A stretch of DNA of 64,000 bases from Photobacterium proteolyticum (GCF_001939735.1 NZ_MJIL01000056.1:30503-94502); one strand, 5' to 3'; positions 53,241 through 63,923 are shown, counted from the first letter of the stretch. The notes: generated from the sequence alone by a model not told the origin. Made by a program: numbers and translations.

Positions 53241-54089
53241 CTATCCTTGCCAACAGCCCATGGTTACCCGATCGAGGCCGGCATAATCCTGTGCTGTTGA
53301 TACCTGGTTATATCCCAGTTCCAATAAAATTGACCTAACCGCCTCACCCTGCTCAAAGCCGTGCTCCATCAGCAGCCAGCCGCCGGTTTGCAGGTATTGG
53401 CGGCCCTGCTCGCTGATAATGCGAATATCAGCCAGGCCGTTTTCTTCTGCCACCAAGGCGCTCTTTGGCTCAAAGCGCACATCGCCCTGTTCGAGGTGAG
53501 GATCGGTTTTATCTATGTAGGGAGGGTTACTGACCACGACGGCAAAGCGCTCGTCAGATGTCAGCGGGCTGTACCAGCTTCCGGACAAGAAGCGGGTATT
53601 GGTTATCTTCAAGTTTTGGCTGTTTTCCAGTGCCAGCTGGGCCGCTTCCGGGCGCAGGTCGATACCGGTGACACTCAGCTCAGGCCGTTCCGAGGCGATG
53701 GCCAGGGCTATCGCGCCGGTTCCTGTTCCCAGATCCAGCACCGAGCAAGGTTCTACCGGCACTTTCTCCAATGCCAGCTCAACCAGCCGTTCCGTATCGG
53801 GACGCGGGATCAGGGTATGGGGTGCCACTTTCAGCGGCAACGACCAAAATTCGCGCTCGCCGACAATATAGGCGACCGGCTCGCCCGCCAGACGGCGGCG
53901 CAACACAGTGTCGAACGCAGCAGACTGCTCACTGTCTAGTGTTTTTTCCGGCCAGGTCAGCAAGTAGCTGCGCGGCTTGTCCAGCACAAAGCAAAGCAGT
54001 ACGGCAGCATCCAGCTGCGGGCTGTCTGATCCCGCCTCGGTAAGCTGCTGCACTGTCTGCTTCAGCAGCGCTTCGATGCTCAGCGGCAT
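53241..54089 (-). CDS. prmC: Release-factor glutamine methyltransferase PrmC
   Basis: 282 residues. The N-terminal five-helix domain binds the release factor, and the SAM methyltransferase part has VLDLGTGTGAIALAIASE (motif I) and the catalytic VVSNPPYID. It methylates the glutamine of the GGQ motif in RF1 and RF2. Its ATG shares one base with the prfA stop (TAATG), so enzyme and substrate are translated together. Confidence 0.96.
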   Translation of the reverse strand: MPLSIEALLKQTVQQLTEAGSDSPQLDAAVLLCFVLDKPRSYLLTWPEKTLDSEQSAAFDTVLRRRLAGEPVAYIVGEREFWSLPLKVAPHTLIPRPDTERLVELALEKVPVEPCSVLDLGTGTGAIALAIASERPELSVTGIDLRPEAAQLALENSQNLKITNTRFLSGSWYSPLTSDERFAVVVSNPPYIDKTDPHLEQGDVRFEPKSALVAEENGLADIRIISEQGRQYLQTGGWLLMEHGFEQGEAVRSILLELGYNQVSTAQDYAGLDRVTMGCWQG

Positions 54090-55177
54090 TAGCTTTGATC
54101 AGCCATGGCAGCCAGCTGATCAGCCTGGTGTTCCTGCAGTACCGGCTGGATCAGGGTATCCATATCCCCTTCCATCACCTCGTTCAGACGGTAGATAGTC
54201 AGGTTGATACGGTGATCCGACACTCGGCCCTGCGGGTAGTTGTAGGTACGGATGCGATCCGAGCGATCGCCCGAGCCCAACAGGTTACGTCGGGTGCTTG
54301 CCTCTGCTTCGTGGCGTCGTTCTTCTTCAGCTTTAATAATACGCGCCGCCAGCACTGACATTGCCTTGGCCTTATTCTTATGCTGTGAACGCTCATCCTG
54401 ACACTCAACCACGATGCCAGTTGGCAGGTGGGTAATACGGATAGCTGAGTCGGTGGTGTTAACGTGCTGACCACCTGCGCCCGAGGCACGGAAGGTGTCG
54501 ATTTTCAAATCGCCAGCATTAATTTCAGGGATCTCAGCTTCCGGGATTTCAGGAAGCACCGCAACCGTACACGCCGAGGTATGAACGCGGCCCTGAGATT
54601 CCGTTGCCGGTACACGCTGAACACGGTGACCGCCGGATTCAAACTTCAGCACACCATACACACCCTCGCCGTTCACTTTGGCGATCATTTCTTTGTAACC
54701 GCCATGCTCGGCATCATTGGCACTCATCACTTCGATACGCCAACCGCGGCTTTCAGCGTACTTGCTGTACATACGGAACAGGTCACCGGCAAAGATACCG
54801 GCCTCGTCACCACCGGCACCGGCACGGATTTCGATAAAGCAGTTGCGCTCATCATTCGGATCTTTCGGGATCAACAGCACCTGAAGCTCATCTTCAAGAC
54901 GAGTAATTTCGGCTTTCGCTTCTTTTACTTCTTCCTGCGCCATTTCGCGCATTTCCGGATCATCTTCTTTCGTCATTTCTTCAGCAGTTTCAAGATCCTC
55001 TTTCGCCTGCTGATAAGCCTGGAAACACTTGGTCACTTCTTCCAGCTGAGAATATTCACGGGAAAGCGCACGGAATTTATCCTGATCACCGATCACGTCA
55101 GGATCGCCAAGCAGGTGCTGGACTTCTTCGTAACGCTCAACCAGCGTTTCTAATTTCACTAAAATTGAAGATTTCAT
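54089..55177 (-). CDS. prfA: Peptide chain release factor 1 (RF1)
   Basis: 362 residues from MKSSILVKL; an ATG 13 codons upstream lies between the genes and adds non-homologous residues. It recognises UAG and UAA stops: the VPATESQGR segment holds the PxT codon-reading motif and [14 protein letters not shown] the catalytic GGQ. A standard RF1 in every domain. Coupled to prmC downstream. Confidence 0.97.
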   Translation of the reverse strand: MKSSILVKLETLVERYEEVQHLLGDPDVIGDQDKFRALSREYSQLEEVTKCFQAYQQAKEDLETAEEMTKEDDPEMREMAQEEVKEAKAEITRLEDELQVLLIPKDPNDERNCFIEIRAGAGGDEAGIFAGDLFRMYSKYAESRGWRIEVMSANDAEHGGYKEMIAKVNGEGVYGVLKFESGGHRVQRVPATESQGRVHTSACTVAVLPEIPEAEIPEINAGDLKIDTFRASGAGGQHVNTTDSAIRITHLPTGIVVECQDERSQHKNKAKAMSVLAARIIKAEEERRHEAEASTRRNLLGSGDRSDRIRTYNYPQGRVSDHRINLTIYRLNEVMEGDMDTLIQPVLQEHQADQLAAMADQS

Positions 55178-55233
55178 AATCGACTTAACTATTGTGTTCC
55201 GGTCATGGCAGAGCACGATGGCCCTGCCTCATA

Positions 55234-56496
55234 TTAATTTTTGAACGACTCCAACCCCAGCGTCTCGCGGATCACCGCTAATTTTTCCGGTTCGCCATTA
55301 TGCGCAGCCTGCTGCATTGCCCGGGTTGGTGCGTGGATCAGTTTGTTGGTCAGTTTGTTGCTTAGTTCCGCCAGTACTTTTTCTGGCTCACTGCCATTGG
55401 CTATAGCCTGCAGGCTTCGACTCAGCAGCTCGGCCTTGATATCCTCGGCATGACAGCGATACTGTCGAATACTGTCAACCGCCTCCAGGGAACGCAGCCA
55501 GCTCATAAAGGCTGCACTTTCCTCGCTGACAATGGCCTCGGCCTGAATCGCGGCAACCTTGCGCTGCTCGCGGTTCTTCTCGACGATACTGTGCAGATCA
55601 TCGACCGTATAGAGGTAGGCATCGTTCAGCTCGCCGACTTCCTGCTCGATATCGCGCGGCACGGCAATATCCACCAGCAGCATCGGTTGATGACGACGCG
55701 CCTTAATTGCTTTCTCGACCATGCCCTTCCCGACAATCGGCAGCGGGCTGGCCGTCGAGCTAATCACGATATCGGCGCGCGGCAGGTAGTCGGGAATATC
55801 CGGCAGGCTGATCACCTCGGCACCAAACTCCCTGGCCAGGTTATCGGCGCGTTCTTTGGTCCGGTTGGCCACAATCAGCTTATTACAGCCCTGCTCGACA
55901 AGGTGGCGCGATACCAGTTCAATCGTCTCGCCTGCGCCAATCAATAATACCGTGGCCTCAGACAGTGACTCAAAAATTTGCTTGGCCAGGGTACAAGCCG
56001 CAAAGGCCACCGATACAGCATTTCCACCAATATCGGTTTCGGTACGCACCCGCTTTGCTACCGTAAAGGACTTGTGGAACAACTTTTCCAGCATGCCATG
56101 TACGGATTCATAATCACGGGCGTCGGAATATGACTGCTTGACCTGCCCCAGAATTTGAGGCTCGCCGAGCACCAAGGAGTCCAAGCCACAGGCGACCCTC
56201 ATAAGGTGCCTCACAGCAGCCTGCTCTTCGTGAAAATACAGGCTAGGCATCAATTCTTCGGCCGTGAGCTGGTGAAACTTGGTCAACCAATCAATCAGGA
56301 TTCCCGGCCCGGCCTGGGTCACGTCACAATAGAGCTCGGTGCGGTTGCAAGTCGAGACAATAACGCCACTTGTTACCTCCGGGTGTGCTTCTAACTGCTG
56401 CAATGCCTTGGTCAGCTTGTCCGGGGAAAACGCAACACGCTCGCGTAAGTCCACAGATGCCGTTTTATGATTTATTCCTAATGCAAGCAATGTCAT
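55234..56496 (-). CDS. hemA: Glutamyl-tRNA reductase HemA
   Basis: 420 residues, full length. It reduces Glu-tRNA to glutamate-1-semialdehyde, the first committed step of tetrapyrrole synthesis. The catalytic cysteine is in [11 protein letters not shown], followed by [16 protein letters not shown], the NADPH-binding [17 protein letters not shown], and the C-terminal dimerisation helix. It begins [20 protein letters not shown]. First gene of the minus-strand operon and divergent from lolB, the classical arrangement. Confidence 0.97.
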   Translation of the reverse strand: MTLLALGINHKTASVDLRERVAFSPDKLTKALQQLEAHPEVTSGVIVSTCNRTELYCDVTQAGPGILIDWLTKFHQLTAEELMPSLYFHEEQAAVRHLMRVACGLDSLVLGEPQILGQVKQSYSDARDYESVHGMLEKLFHKSFTVAKRVRTETDIGGNAVSVAFAACTLAKQIFESLSEATVLLIGAGETIELVSRHLVEQGCNKLIVANRTKERADNLAREFGAEVISLPDIPDYLPRADIVISSTASPLPIVGKGMVEKAIKARRHQPMLLVDIAVPRDIEQEVGELNDAYLYTVDDLHSIVEKNREQRKVAAIQAEAIVSEESAAFMSWLRSLEAVDSIRQYRCHAEDIKAELLSRSLQAIANGSEPEKVLAELSNKLTNKLIHAPTRAMQQAAHNGEPEKLAVIRETLGLESFKN

Positions 56497-56724
56497 GGAG
56501 ACGGTGTACCAACTTCGCCGGTGAAAAAGATCCAGGGCGGGATTTTACTTGATGCCCCAACGTAATTAAAGAAAACTAACGCAATCAATCTGGCATTCCT
56601 GAGCAATTGTTGAAATTTAAATACCATTTATTGCCCAGATGCCTTAAGCAATTCCTTGTTGCAATTGGTATTATGGCCCAATTCTCGCTATTGTTTGCCT
56701 AAACCCACAAGTTAATCACAAACT

Positions 56725-57366
56725 ATGCCATCGATTTCATTTGTTCGATTGTATTTACACTCGAAACGGTACTTGCTCGCCGCCATTGTGCCACTTTCCC
56801 TACTATCCGGTTGTGCCAGCCAGGCACCAGTTTCCCCTCTAGTGGACTGGGAAACCCATCAGGCGTCGCTCCAGCAACTGAACCATTATGAGGCCAAAGG
56901 CCGGTTGGGCTATAAAGGCAAGCAACGTTTTGGTGCCAACCTGCTGTGGCGTACCGTCCCGCAGGCCGATCACCTGCTGCTGACCAACTTCCTTGGCAAA
57001 ACCCTGCTCAAGCTTGATGCAACGCCAGTCAGTGCTACCTTGATTTCCCACGATGGCCAGACCTATCAGGGAACCAATGCCTCGCGCCTGATCCAGGAAC
57101 TGACCGATATTAATCTTCCCGTCGAGCAAATGCGTGACTGGCTGATAGGCCTGCCAACAGCTGCCGATACCTACCAGCTCAACAACGAAAACCGTGTGGC
57201 CTACCTGGCGAAACAAATAGACCAGCAACTTTGGCAACTCGACTACAACGAATATGACAACTCGGTGACCCCAGCCCTGCCGAGTCGAATGATTCTGTCA
57301 CAAGGGGACGTCCGTATTACCCTCATCATCAACGAGTGGGAAATCACCGAAAGCCAACAGCCATGA
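56725..57366 (+). CDS. lolB: Outer-membrane lipoprotein LolB
   Basis: 213 residues with lipobox LLSGC (Cys30). The mature domain is the LolA/LolB half-barrel: [37 protein letters not shown] and the hydrophobic [22 protein letters not shown] segment ([16 protein letters not shown]). It takes lipoproteins from LolA and inserts them in the outer membrane. Overlaps ispE by four bases if the ATG at 57363 is used. Confidence 0.95.
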   Translation: MPSISFVRLYLHSKRYLLAAIVPLSLLSGCASQAPVSPLVDWETHQASLQQLNHYEAKGRLGYKGKQRFGANLLWRTVPQADHLLLTNFLGKTLLKLDATPVSATLISHDGQTYQGTNASRLIQELTDINLPVEQMRDWLIGLPTAADTYQLNNENRVAYLAKQIDQQLWQLDYNEYDNSVTPALPSRMILSQGDVRITLIINEWEITESQQP

Positions 57367-58244
57367 ATACGAGCCACACTATGATTACCCGTACGACTCG
57401 CTGGCCCGCGCCAGCCAAGCTAAACCTGTTCCTCTACATCACCGGTCGCCGTCCCGACGGTTACCATGAGCTGCAAACCCTATTTCAGTTTCTGGATCAC
57501 AGTGACACCCTGACGATTACCGCGGACGACTCCGGTGATATCACCCTTTCGCCAGCCATCGAGGGCGTTGCAACCGAAGACAACCTGATCTATCGCGCCG
57601 CCGATGCCCTGCGACAGGCGGCTGGCATCCGGGCCGGGGCAGAGATCCATATCGATAAAATCCTGCCGATGGGCGGAGGCCTGGGTGGCGGTTCATCCGA
57701 TGCGGCCACCACCTTGGTTGCCCTGAACTACCTGTGGCAAGCCGGGCTCAGCGAGGATGAACTGGCCGAGATCGGCCTGAAGCTCGGTGCCGACGTGCCA
57801 GTTTTTGTCCGCGGAATGAGTGCGTTTGCCGAGGGCGTAGGGGAAAAACTTCAACCGGCAGAGCCGCAGGAAAAGTGGTATTTGGTCGCCAAACCGGATG
57901 TCAGCATTGCAACTGTTGATATTTTCACCCATCCGGAACTAACCCGGGATAGCAAAAAAATGACGTTGGATGCCCTGATGGCGGGGATTTACGAAAACGA
58001 TTGCGAAAAAATCGTCAGAAGACTGCACCCCGAGGTTGATAAGGCGCTTTCGTGGCTGTTAGAATACGCGCCGTCAAGACTGACCGGCACTGGCGCTTGT
58101 GTGTTTGCTGAATTTAGCACTCAACAAGAGGCCAATGCAACACTGAATAAATTACCTGACTGGCTCCAAGGATTCGTCGCAAAAGGTGTCAACACATCTC
58201 CCCTTTTGACAGCCTTGAACGCACATTCTACGGATTGTCAGTAA
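57363..58244 (+). CDS. ispE: 4-diphosphocytidyl-2-C-methyl-D-erythritol kinase IspE
   Basis: 293 residues from the ATG at 57363, which overlaps the lolB stop (ATGA). A second ATG at 57381 ([15 protein letters not shown]) fits family N-termini at least as well. GHMP kinase motifs are [20 protein letters not shown] and [17 protein letters not shown]. It phosphorylates the CDP-ME intermediate in the non-mevalonate isoprenoid pathway. Followed by prs as in E. coli. Confidence 0.96.
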   Translation: MNTSHTMITRTTRWPAPAKLNLFLYITGRRPDGYHELQTLFQFLDHSDTLTITADDSGDITLSPAIEGVATEDNLIYRAADALRQAAGIRAGAEIHIDKILPMGGGLGGGSSDAATTLVALNYLWQAGLSEDELAEIGLKLGADVPVFVRGMSAFAEGVGEKLQPAEPQEKWYLVAKPDVSIATVDIFTHPELTRDSKKMTLDALMAGIYENDCEKIVRRLHPEVDKALSWLLEYAPSRLTGTGACVFAEFSTQQEANATLNKLPDWLQGFVAKGVNTSPLLTALNAHSTDCQ

Positions 58245-58276
58245 CTACAACTTGGACGCAACCTGAGGTTTCCACC

Positions 58277-59224
58277 GTGCCTGATATGAAGCTGTTTGCT
58301 GGTAACGCTACACCAGAACTAGCCCAACGCATTGCTGACCGTCTTTACATCTCTTTAGGAGACGCAACAGTTAACCGTTTTTCCGACGGTGAAGTCTGTG
58401 TTCAGATTAATGAGAACGTTCGTGGTAGCGACGTTTTTATCATTCAATCTACTTGTGCGCCAACCAATGACAACCTGATGGAACTGGTTGTTATGATCGA
58501 TGCCCTACGCCGCGCTTCTGCAGGTCGTATTACAGCTGTAATCCCTTACTTCGGTTATGCTCGCCAAGACCGCCGCGTTCGTTCTTCCCGTGTGCCAATT
58601 ACTGCCAAAGTGGTTGCAGATTTCCTTTCTAACGTAGGCGTTGACCGCGTTCTGACGGTTGATCTTCACGCTGAGCAAATTCAGGGCTTCTTTGATGTTC
58701 CAGTTGATAACGTATTCGGCAGCCCGGTTCTGCTAGAAGACATCCTGGCGAAGAACCTGGAAGATCCAGTGGTTGTTTCTCCGGACATCGGTGGTGTTGT
58801 ACGTGCCCGTGCGATTGCCAAGCTGCTTGATGACACTGATATTGCGATCATCGACAAGCGTCGTCCACGTGCCAACGTTTCTCAGGTTATGCACCTTATC
58901 GGTGAAGTTGAAGGCCGTGACTGTGTCATCGTTGACGACATGATCGATACTGGCGGTACGCTGTGTAAAGCAGCCGAAGCCCTGAAAGATCGTGGTGCCA
59001 AGCGCGTATTTGCCTACGCAACTCACCCGGTATTCTCTGGCAATGCGCCTCAGAACATTCGTGAATCAGTGATCGACGAAGTTATCGTGACTGACTCTAT
59101 CCCACTGTCTCAGGCAATGGTTGATACAGGCCGCGTATCGGTACTGACGCTATCTGGCATGCTAGCTGAAGCGATTCGCCGCATCAGCAACGAAGAGTCA
59201 ATCTCTGCGATGTTCGAGCACTAA
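58277..59224 (+). CDS. prs: Ribose-phosphate pyrophosphokinase Prs
   Basis: 315 residues from a GTG at 58277 (reads [15 protein letters not shown]), the same length and start type as E. coli prs, with TGAGG before it. It makes PRPP for nucleotide, histidine, tryptophan and NAD synthesis. Seen: [57 protein letters not shown] and the PRPP loop [11 protein letters not shown]. Almost identical to E. coli over most of the chain. T-rich codon use suggests high expression. Confidence 0.98.
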   Translation: MPDMKLFAGNATPELAQRIADRLYISLGDATVNRFSDGEVCVQINENVRGSDVFIIQSTCAPTNDNLMELVVMIDALRRASAGRITAVIPYFGYARQDRRVRSSRVPITAKVVADFLSNVGVDRVLTVDLHAEQIQGFFDVPVDNVFGSPVLLEDILAKNLEDPVVVSPDIGGVVRARAIAKLLDDTDIAIIDKRRPRANVSQVMHLIGEVEGRDCVIVDDMIDTGGTLCKAAEALKDRGAKRVFAYATHPVFSGNAPQNIRESVIDEVIVTDSIPLSQAMVDTGRVSVLTLSGMLAEAIRRISNEESISAMFEH

Positions 59225-59267
59225 TCGCTCCCTATACCGAACAGTTCGGCATAGCGATCAAATTCAA

Positions 59268-59296
59268 ACGCCCCGCACCATGCGGGGCGTTTTTCG
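59268..59296 (+). terminator. Terminator of prs
   Basis: AACGCCCCGCA and TGCGGGGCGTT pair around CC, followed by TTT. Confidence 0.9.
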
Positions 59297-59371
59297 TCCG
59301 GACATATCAATCTTGCTCGGTTTGGTATAACATAGCGCGCGTTTTAAGCCCCTAAGACTTGAGAGACTAGC

Positions 59372-59962
59372 GTGAGTAACAATATTCGTCTATTAGTCGG
59401 CCTGGCTAACCCTGGTGCCGAGTATGCTAAAACCCGCCACAACGCGGGTGCATGGGTCGTAGAAGAACTGGCCCGGGTCCATAACATTAGCCTACGAGAA
59501 GAGTCGAAATACTTTGGCCAGACCGGCCGGATCCAGGCCAACGGCCATGATCTACGCTTGTTGATCCCTTCCACGTTCATGAACCTCTCCGGGAAGTCCG
59601 TGGCAGCATTGGCTAATTTCTATCAAATCAAGCCGGAAGAGATCTTAGTTGCTCATGATGAGCTGGACCTGCCACCGGGGGTGGCCAAGTTCAAAAAAGG
59701 CGGCGGCCACGGCGGACATAACGGCCTGCGCGACATCATCAGCAAAATGGGCAATAACAAAGATTTCTATCGCCTGCGTGTCGGTATCGGCCACCCTGGC
59801 GACAAAAATAAAGTGTCCGGCTTTGTACTGGGCAAAGCGCCGGCCAAAGAGCAAGGCAACATTGATGCAGCCGTTGACGAAGCCGTCCGCTGCATGGATG
59901 TCTTGCTAAAAGACGGCCTGAATAAAGCGCAAAACCGACTACATTCATTCAAAGCCGAATAA
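59372..59962 (+). CDS. pth: Peptidyl-tRNA hydrolase Pth
   Basis: 196 residues. It recycles peptidyl-tRNAs released from stalled ribosomes. Conserved sites are present: [19 protein letters not shown] (with the active-site Asn and His), [41 protein letters not shown]. The start is a GTG or ATG context at 59372 (GTGAGTAACAATATTCG), with GAG upstream. It precedes ychF as in most gammaproteobacteria. Confidence 0.97.
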   Translation: MSNNIRLLVGLANPGAEYAKTRHNAGAWVVEELARVHNISLREESKYFGQTGRIQANGHDLRLLIPSTFMNLSGKSVAALANFYQIKPEEILVAHDELDLPPGVAKFKKGGGHGGHNGLRDIISKMGNNKDFYRLRVGIGHPGDKNKVSGFVLGKAPAKEQGNIDAAVDEAVRCMDVLLKDGLNKAQNRLHSFKAE

Positions 59963-60064
59963 CTGTAGTTGCTCTAACTTGTTCCTGCTTTGCGCATTGT
60001 GTTGTCGTGACACTGCAATACGCAGGGCTGTTTCACCGAATAATCACCAAAAGGGTTTCCAACC

Positions 60065-61156
60065 ATGGGTTTTAAATGTGGAATCGTCGGCCTGCCAAAC
60101 GTAGGTAAGTCAACACTATTCAACGCCTTAACGAAAGCGGGTATCGAAGCGGCAAACTTCCCGTTCTGTACTATCGAACCAAACACCGGCGTTGTACCTG
60201 TGCCAGATCTTCGTCTGGATGCTCTGGCGAACATTGTTAATCCTGAGCGCGTGCTTCCAACCACAATGGAATTTGTCGATATTGCAGGCCTGGTTGCCGG
60301 TGCGTCCAAAGGTGAAGGCCTGGGTAACAAGTTCCTGGCGAACATCCGCGAGACCGATGCGATCGGCCACGTTGTACGCTGCTTCGAAAACGACAACATT
60401 GTTCACGTTGCCGGCCAAATCAACCCGCTGGACGACATCGAGGTGATCAACCTTGAGCTGGCACTGTCCGATTTGGATACCTGTGAGCGTGCTATCCAGC
60501 GCCAGGCTAAGCGCGCCAAAGGCGGCGACAAAGACGCTAAATTTGAAATCGCAGTACTGGAAAAACTGCTGCCGACCCTAACAGAAGGCGGCATGGTTCG
60601 CTCTGTCGAGCTGGCCAAAGAAGAAACCGCAGCGATTAGCTACCTGAACTTCCTGACCCTGAAACCGACGATGTACATTGCCAATGTGAGCGAAGACGGT
60701 TTCGAGGACAACGAGTTCCTGGACATGGTGCGTGAGCACGCAAGCAAAGAAAACGCCGTTGTAGTACCTGTTTGTGCTGCTATCGAGTCTGAAATTGCCG
60801 AGCTTGACGATGCTGATCGCGAAGAGTTCCTGGCAGACATGGGTATCGAAGAACCAGGTCTGAACCGCGTGATCCGCTCTGGCTACGAGCTACTGACACT
60901 GCAAACCTACTTCACCGCCGGTGTGAAAGAGGTCCGTGCCTGGACGATCCCTGTGGGTGCAACCGCGCCACAGGCTGCAGGTAAGATCCACACCGACTTC
61001 GAAAAAGGCTTTATCCGTGCCGAAGTTGTCGGCTACGACCACTTCATCGAGTTCAACGGCGAAAGCGGAGCAAAAGAAGCAGGTAAGTGGCGCCTGGAAG
61101 GCAAAGATTACATTGTAAAAGATGGTGACGTGGTTCACTTCCGCTTCAACGTCTAA
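60065..61156 (+). CDS. ychF: Ribosome-binding ATPase YchF
   Basis: 363 residues. An Obg-family P-loop protein: [25 protein letters not shown] is the G1 region, [17 protein letters not shown] is G3, followed by the coiled-coil insertion and a C-terminal TGS domain ending [13 protein letters not shown]. YchF prefers ATP because its G4 motif is not NKxD. It affects stress responses and translation. High-expression codon use. Confidence 0.97.
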   Translation: MGFKCGIVGLPNVGKSTLFNALTKAGIEAANFPFCTIEPNTGVVPVPDLRLDALANIVNPERVLPTTMEFVDIAGLVAGASKGEGLGNKFLANIRETDAIGHVVRCFENDNIVHVAGQINPLDDIEVINLELALSDLDTCERAIQRQAKRAKGGDKDAKFEIAVLEKLLPTLTEGGMVRSVELAKEETAAISYLNFLTLKPTMYIANVSEDGFEDNEFLDMVREHASKENAVVVPVCAAIESEIAELDDADREEFLADMGIEEPGLNRVIRSGYELLTLQTYFTAGVKEVRAWTIPVGATAPQAAGKIHTDFEKGFIRAEVVGYDHFIEFNGESGAKEAGKWRLEGKDYIVKDGDVVHFRFNV

Positions 61157-61196
61157 TACCGGCGCGAATAACGCGCAACAATGATAGCAAGATGAA

Positions 61197-61228
61197 ATAA
61201 GCCAGCACTATTGCTGGCTTATTTTTTA
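61197..61228 (+). terminator. Terminator of ychF
   Basis: AATAAGCCAGCA and TGCTGGCTTATT enclose a short CTAT loop, followed by TTTTT. Confidence 0.9.
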
Positions 61229-61373
61229 TCTCCCTGACAATTTTGGAAAATTCTGACAAGCCTTTCAGCCTAGCGGCAAGGGGCTAAAAATCGGCATTCC
61301 AGTGTGGCATTCGCCCATTTCGTCCAAATAACCATCGAACACACGGGTTTTCGGAAGATATTAAAAAAAACTG

Positions 61374-61402
61374 TTGACGCTTTTACCTGGTATGAGCATA
61401 AT
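61374..61402 (+). promoter_or_regulatory. Promoter of the Met-Leu-Gln tRNA array
   Basis: TTGACG (61374-61379) and CATAAT (61397-61402) are separated by 17 bases. An A-rich tract precedes it like an UP element, and the discriminator GCGCCCCG is GC-rich, a mark of growth-rate and ppGpp control. It lies about 50 bases before the first tRNA. Confidence 0.75.
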
Positions 61403-61458
61403 GCGCCCCGTTCCCGAGACAGCGCCCAGTAATTGAGGGCAGTTAAAGGATACAAAAT

Positions 61459-61535
61459 GGCTACGTAGCTCAGTTGGTTAGAGCACATCACTCATAATGA
61501 TGGGGTCACAGGTTCGAATCCCGTCGTAGCCACCA
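61459..61535 (+). tRNA. tRNA-Met(CAU), elongator, copy 1
   Basis: 77 bases with CCA. Acceptor GGCTACG/CGTAGCC, anticodon loop CTCATAA. The first acceptor pair is G-C, so it is the elongator form, not the initiator. Confidence 0.97.
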
Positions 61536-61570
61536 TCCTCCCTCTACCGGGATGATGTAAAACTTGTGAT

Positions 61571-61655
61571 GCGGAAGTGGCGGAATTGGTAGACGCACCA
61601 GATTTAGGTTCTGGCGCCGCAAGGTGTGAGAGTTCAAGTCTCTCCTTCCGCACCA
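61571..61655 (+). tRNA. tRNA-Leu(UAG), copy 1
   Basis: 85 bases with CCA and a long variable arm. Acceptor GCGGAAG/CTTCCGC, anticodon loop ATTTAGG with TAG. Confidence 0.97.
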
Positions 61656-61706
61656 TTCTCTCCTCTCTTAGAGACGCGAGAGACAGTTCTTAAGTGAACA
61701 TCCTGC

Positions 61707-61781
61707 AGGTCTATCGCCAAGCGGTAAGGCAACGGGTTTTGATCCCGTCATTCCCTGGTTCGAATCCAGGTAGACCTGCCA
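61707..61781 (+). tRNA. tRNA-Gln(UUG), copy 1
   Basis: 75 bases with CCA. Acceptor AGGTCTA/TAGACCT, anticodon TTG in loop TTTTGAT. Confidence 0.96.
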
Positions 61782-61827
61782 TTATTTAAAGCTGTTGAGC
61801 AATCAGTTTGGTCAGCAACTTAAAATT

Positions 61828-61904
61828 GGCTACGTAGCTCAGTTGGTTAGAGCACATCACTCATAATGATGGGGTCACAGGTTCGAATCCCGTCGTAGCC
61901 ACCA
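61828..61904 (+). tRNA. tRNA-Met(CAU), elongator, copy 2
   Basis: Identical to copy 1; 369 bases further. Confidence 0.97.
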
Positions 61905-61939
61905 TCCTCCCTCTACCGGGATGATGTAAAACTTGTGAT

Positions 61940-62024
61940 GCGGAAGTGGCGGAATTGGTAGACGCACCAGATTTAGGTTCTGGCGCCGCAAGGTGTGAGA
62001 GTTCAAGTCTCTCCTTCCGCACCA
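61940..62024 (+). tRNA. tRNA-Leu(UAG), copy 2
   Basis: Identical to copy 1; 369 bases further. Confidence 0.97.
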
Positions 62025-62075
62025 TTCTCTCCTCTCTTAGAGACGCGAGAGACAGTTCTTAAGTGAACATCCTGC

Positions 62076-62150
62076 AGGTCTATCGCCAAGCGGTAAGGCA
62101 ACGGGTTTTGATCCCGTCATTCCCTGGTTCGAATCCAGGTAGACCTGCCA
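62076..62150 (+). tRNA. tRNA-Gln(UUG), copy 2
   Basis: Identical to copy 1; 369 bases further. Confidence 0.96.
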
Positions 62151-62196
62151 TTATTTAAAGCTGTTGAGCAATCAGTTTGGTCAGCAACTTAAAATT

Positions 62197-62273
62197 GGCT
62201 ACGTAGCTCAGTTGGTTAGAGCACATCACTCATAATGATGGGGTCACAGGTTCGAATCCCGTCGTAGCCACCA
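62197..62273 (+). tRNA. tRNA-Met(CAU), elongator, copy 3
   Basis: Identical 77-base gene; starts the third trimer unit. Confidence 0.97.
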
Positions 62274-62308
62274 TCCTCCCTCTACCGGGATGATGTAAAA
62301 CTTGTGAT

Positions 62309-62393
62309 GCGGAAGTGGCGGAATTGGTAGACGCACCAGATTTAGGTTCTGGCGCCGCAAGGTGTGAGAGTTCAAGTCTCTCCTTCCGCACCA
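62309..62393 (+). tRNA. tRNA-Leu(UAG), copy 3
   Basis: Identical 85-base gene. The Leu-Gln spacer after it switches to the second spacer type (CCCCTCTTAGAGGCACGAGAG). Confidence 0.97.
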
Positions 62394-62442
62394 TTCTCTC
62401 CCCTCTTAGAGGCACGAGAGCAGTTCTTAAGTGAACACCTGC

Positions 62443-62517
62443 AGGTCTATCGCCAAGCGGTAAGGCAACGGGTTTTGATCCCGTCATTCCCTGGTTCGAA
62501 TCCAGGTAGACCTGCCA
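62443..62517 (+). tRNA. tRNA-Gln(UUG), copy 3
   Basis: Identical 75-base gene; followed by the second type of Gln-Met spacer. Confidence 0.96.
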
Positions 62518-62562
62518 TCTTTCAATGCTGTTGATTATCATGTATAGTCAGCAACCTTGTGA

Positions 62563-62639
62563 GGCTACGTAGCTCAGTTGGTTAGAGCACATCACTCATA
62601 ATGATGGGGTCACAGGTTCGAATCCCGTCGTAGCCACCA
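62563..62639 (+). tRNA. tRNA-Met(CAU), elongator, copy 4
   Basis: Identical 77-base gene; unit length is 366 bases from here. Confidence 0.97.
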
Positions 62640-62674
62640 TCCTCCCTCTACCGGGATGATGTAAAACATATGAT

Positions 62675-62759
62675 GCGGAAGTGGCGGAATTGGTAGACGC
62701 ACCAGATTTAGGTTCTGGCGCCGCAAGGTGTGAGAGTTCAAGTCTCTCCTTCCGCACCA
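62675..62759 (+). tRNA. tRNA-Leu(UAG), copy 4
   Basis: Identical 85-base gene. Confidence 0.97.
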
Positions 62760-62808
62760 TTCTCTCCCCTCTTAGAGGCACGAGAGCAGTTCTTAAGTGA
62801 ACACCTGC

Positions 62809-62883
62809 AGGTCTATCGCCAAGCGGTAAGGCAACGGGTTTTGATCCCGTCATTCCCTGGTTCGAATCCAGGTAGACCTGCCA
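62809..62883 (+). tRNA. tRNA-Gln(UUG), copy 4
   Basis: Identical 75-base gene. Confidence 0.96.
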
Positions 62884-62928
62884 TCTTTCAATGCTGTTGA
62901 TTATCATGTATAGTCAGCAACCTTGTGA

Positions 62929-63005
62929 GGCTACGTAGCTCAGTTGGTTAGAGCACATCACTCATAATGATGGGGTCACAGGTTCGAATCCCGTCGTAGC
63001 CACCA
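62929..63005 (+). tRNA. tRNA-Met(CAU), elongator, copy 5
   Basis: Identical 77-base gene, 366 bases after copy 4. Confidence 0.97.
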
Positions 63006-63040
63006 TCCTCCCTCTACCGGGATGATGTAAAACATATGAT

Positions 63041-63125
63041 GCGGAAGTGGCGGAATTGGTAGACGCACCAGATTTAGGTTCTGGCGCCGCAAGGTGTGAG
63101 AGTTCAAGTCTCTCCTTCCGCACCA
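63041..63125 (+). tRNA. tRNA-Leu(UAG), copy 5
   Basis: Identical 85-base gene, 366 bases after copy 4. Confidence 0.97.
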
Positions 63126-63174
63126 TTCTCTCCCCTCTTAGAGGCACGAGAGCAGTTCTTAAGTGAACACCTGC

Positions 63175-63249
63175 AGGTCTATCGCCAAGCGGTAAGGCAA
63201 CGGGTTTTGATCCCGTCATTCCCTGGTTCGAATCCAGGTAGACCTGCCA
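63175..63249 (+). tRNA. tRNA-Gln(UUG), copy 5
   Basis: Identical 75-base gene, 366 bases after copy 4. Confidence 0.96.
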
Positions 63250-63294
63250 TCTTTCAATGCTGTTGATTATCATGTATAGTCAGCAACCTTGTGA

Positions 63295-63371
63295 GGCTAC
63301 GTAGCTCAGTTGGTTAGAGCACATCACTCATAATGATGGGGTCACAGGTTCGAATCCCGTCGTAGCCACCA
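63295..63371 (+). tRNA. tRNA-Met(CAU), elongator, copy 6
   Basis: Identical 77-base gene. Confidence 0.97.
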
Positions 63372-63407
63372 TCCTCCCTTTACCGGAATGATGTAAAACA
63401 GTAGAAT

Positions 63408-63492
63408 GCGGAAGTGGCGGAATTGGTAGACGCACCAGATTTAGGTTCTGGCGCCGCAAGGTGTGAGAGTTCAAGTCTCTCCTTCCGCACCA
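63408..63492 (+). tRNA. tRNA-Leu(UAG), copy 6
   Basis: Identical 85-base gene; the spacers around it have diverged. Confidence 0.97.
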
Positions 63493-63561
63493 TTCTCTCC
63501 CCTCTCTTTGAGGCAGTGAGAGCGGCTTTGTAAAAAGCCTGTTGTGAGAACAACAAATTGT

Positions 63562-63636
63562 AGGGCTATCGCCAAGCGGTAAGGCAACGGGTTTTGATCC
63601 CGTCATCCCCTGGTTCGAATCCAGGTAGCCCTGCCA
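63562..63636 (+). tRNA. tRNA-Gln(UUG), copy 6, variant acceptor stem
   Basis: 75 bases with CCA. The acceptor is AGGGCTA/TAGCCCT where the other copies have AGGTCTA/TAGACCT, a paired change that keeps the stem. Another change (ATTCC to ATCCC) lies in the variable region. The anticodon TTG is unchanged. Confidence 0.96.
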
Positions 63637-63686
63637 CCTTTTCAAGGTGTTGATTATCCTGTATAGTCAGCAGCCTGTAAAAAAAT

Positions 63687-63763
63687 GGCTACGTAGCTCA
63701 GTTGGTTAGAGCACATCACTCATAATGATGGGGTCACAGGTTCGAATCCCGTCGTAGCCACCA
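63687..63763 (+). tRNA. tRNA-Met(CAU), elongator, copy 7
   Basis: Identical 77-base gene. Confidence 0.97.
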
Positions 63764-63792
63764 TTTTCTTTTACGAGAAAATGACACCATGT

Positions 63793-63879
63793 GCGGTGGT
63801 GGCGGAATTGGTAGACGCGCTAGCTTCAGGTGCTAGTGTCCGCAAGGACGTGAGGGTTCAAGTCCCTCCCTCCGCACCA
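63793..63879 (+). tRNA. tRNA-Leu(CAG)
   Basis: 87 bases with CCA and a long variable arm. Anticodon loop TTCAGGT gives CAG, which reads CUG. Acceptor GCGGTGG pairs with the 3' CCTCCGC strand with wobbles. It is the only one of its kind in the window. Confidence 0.95.
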
Positions 63880-63923
63880 AGTTACAAGTTCAATGCTTAC
63901 GGGCGTTGATTAAAAAGAAAAAT

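Noticed and set aside
62230..63645. Four minus-strand frames of about 103 residues (MIINSIERWQVYLDSNQG…) across the Met-Leu-Gln array
   Set aside because: Each lies over three tRNA genes and their spacers and recurs only because the array is repeated; no protein family features.
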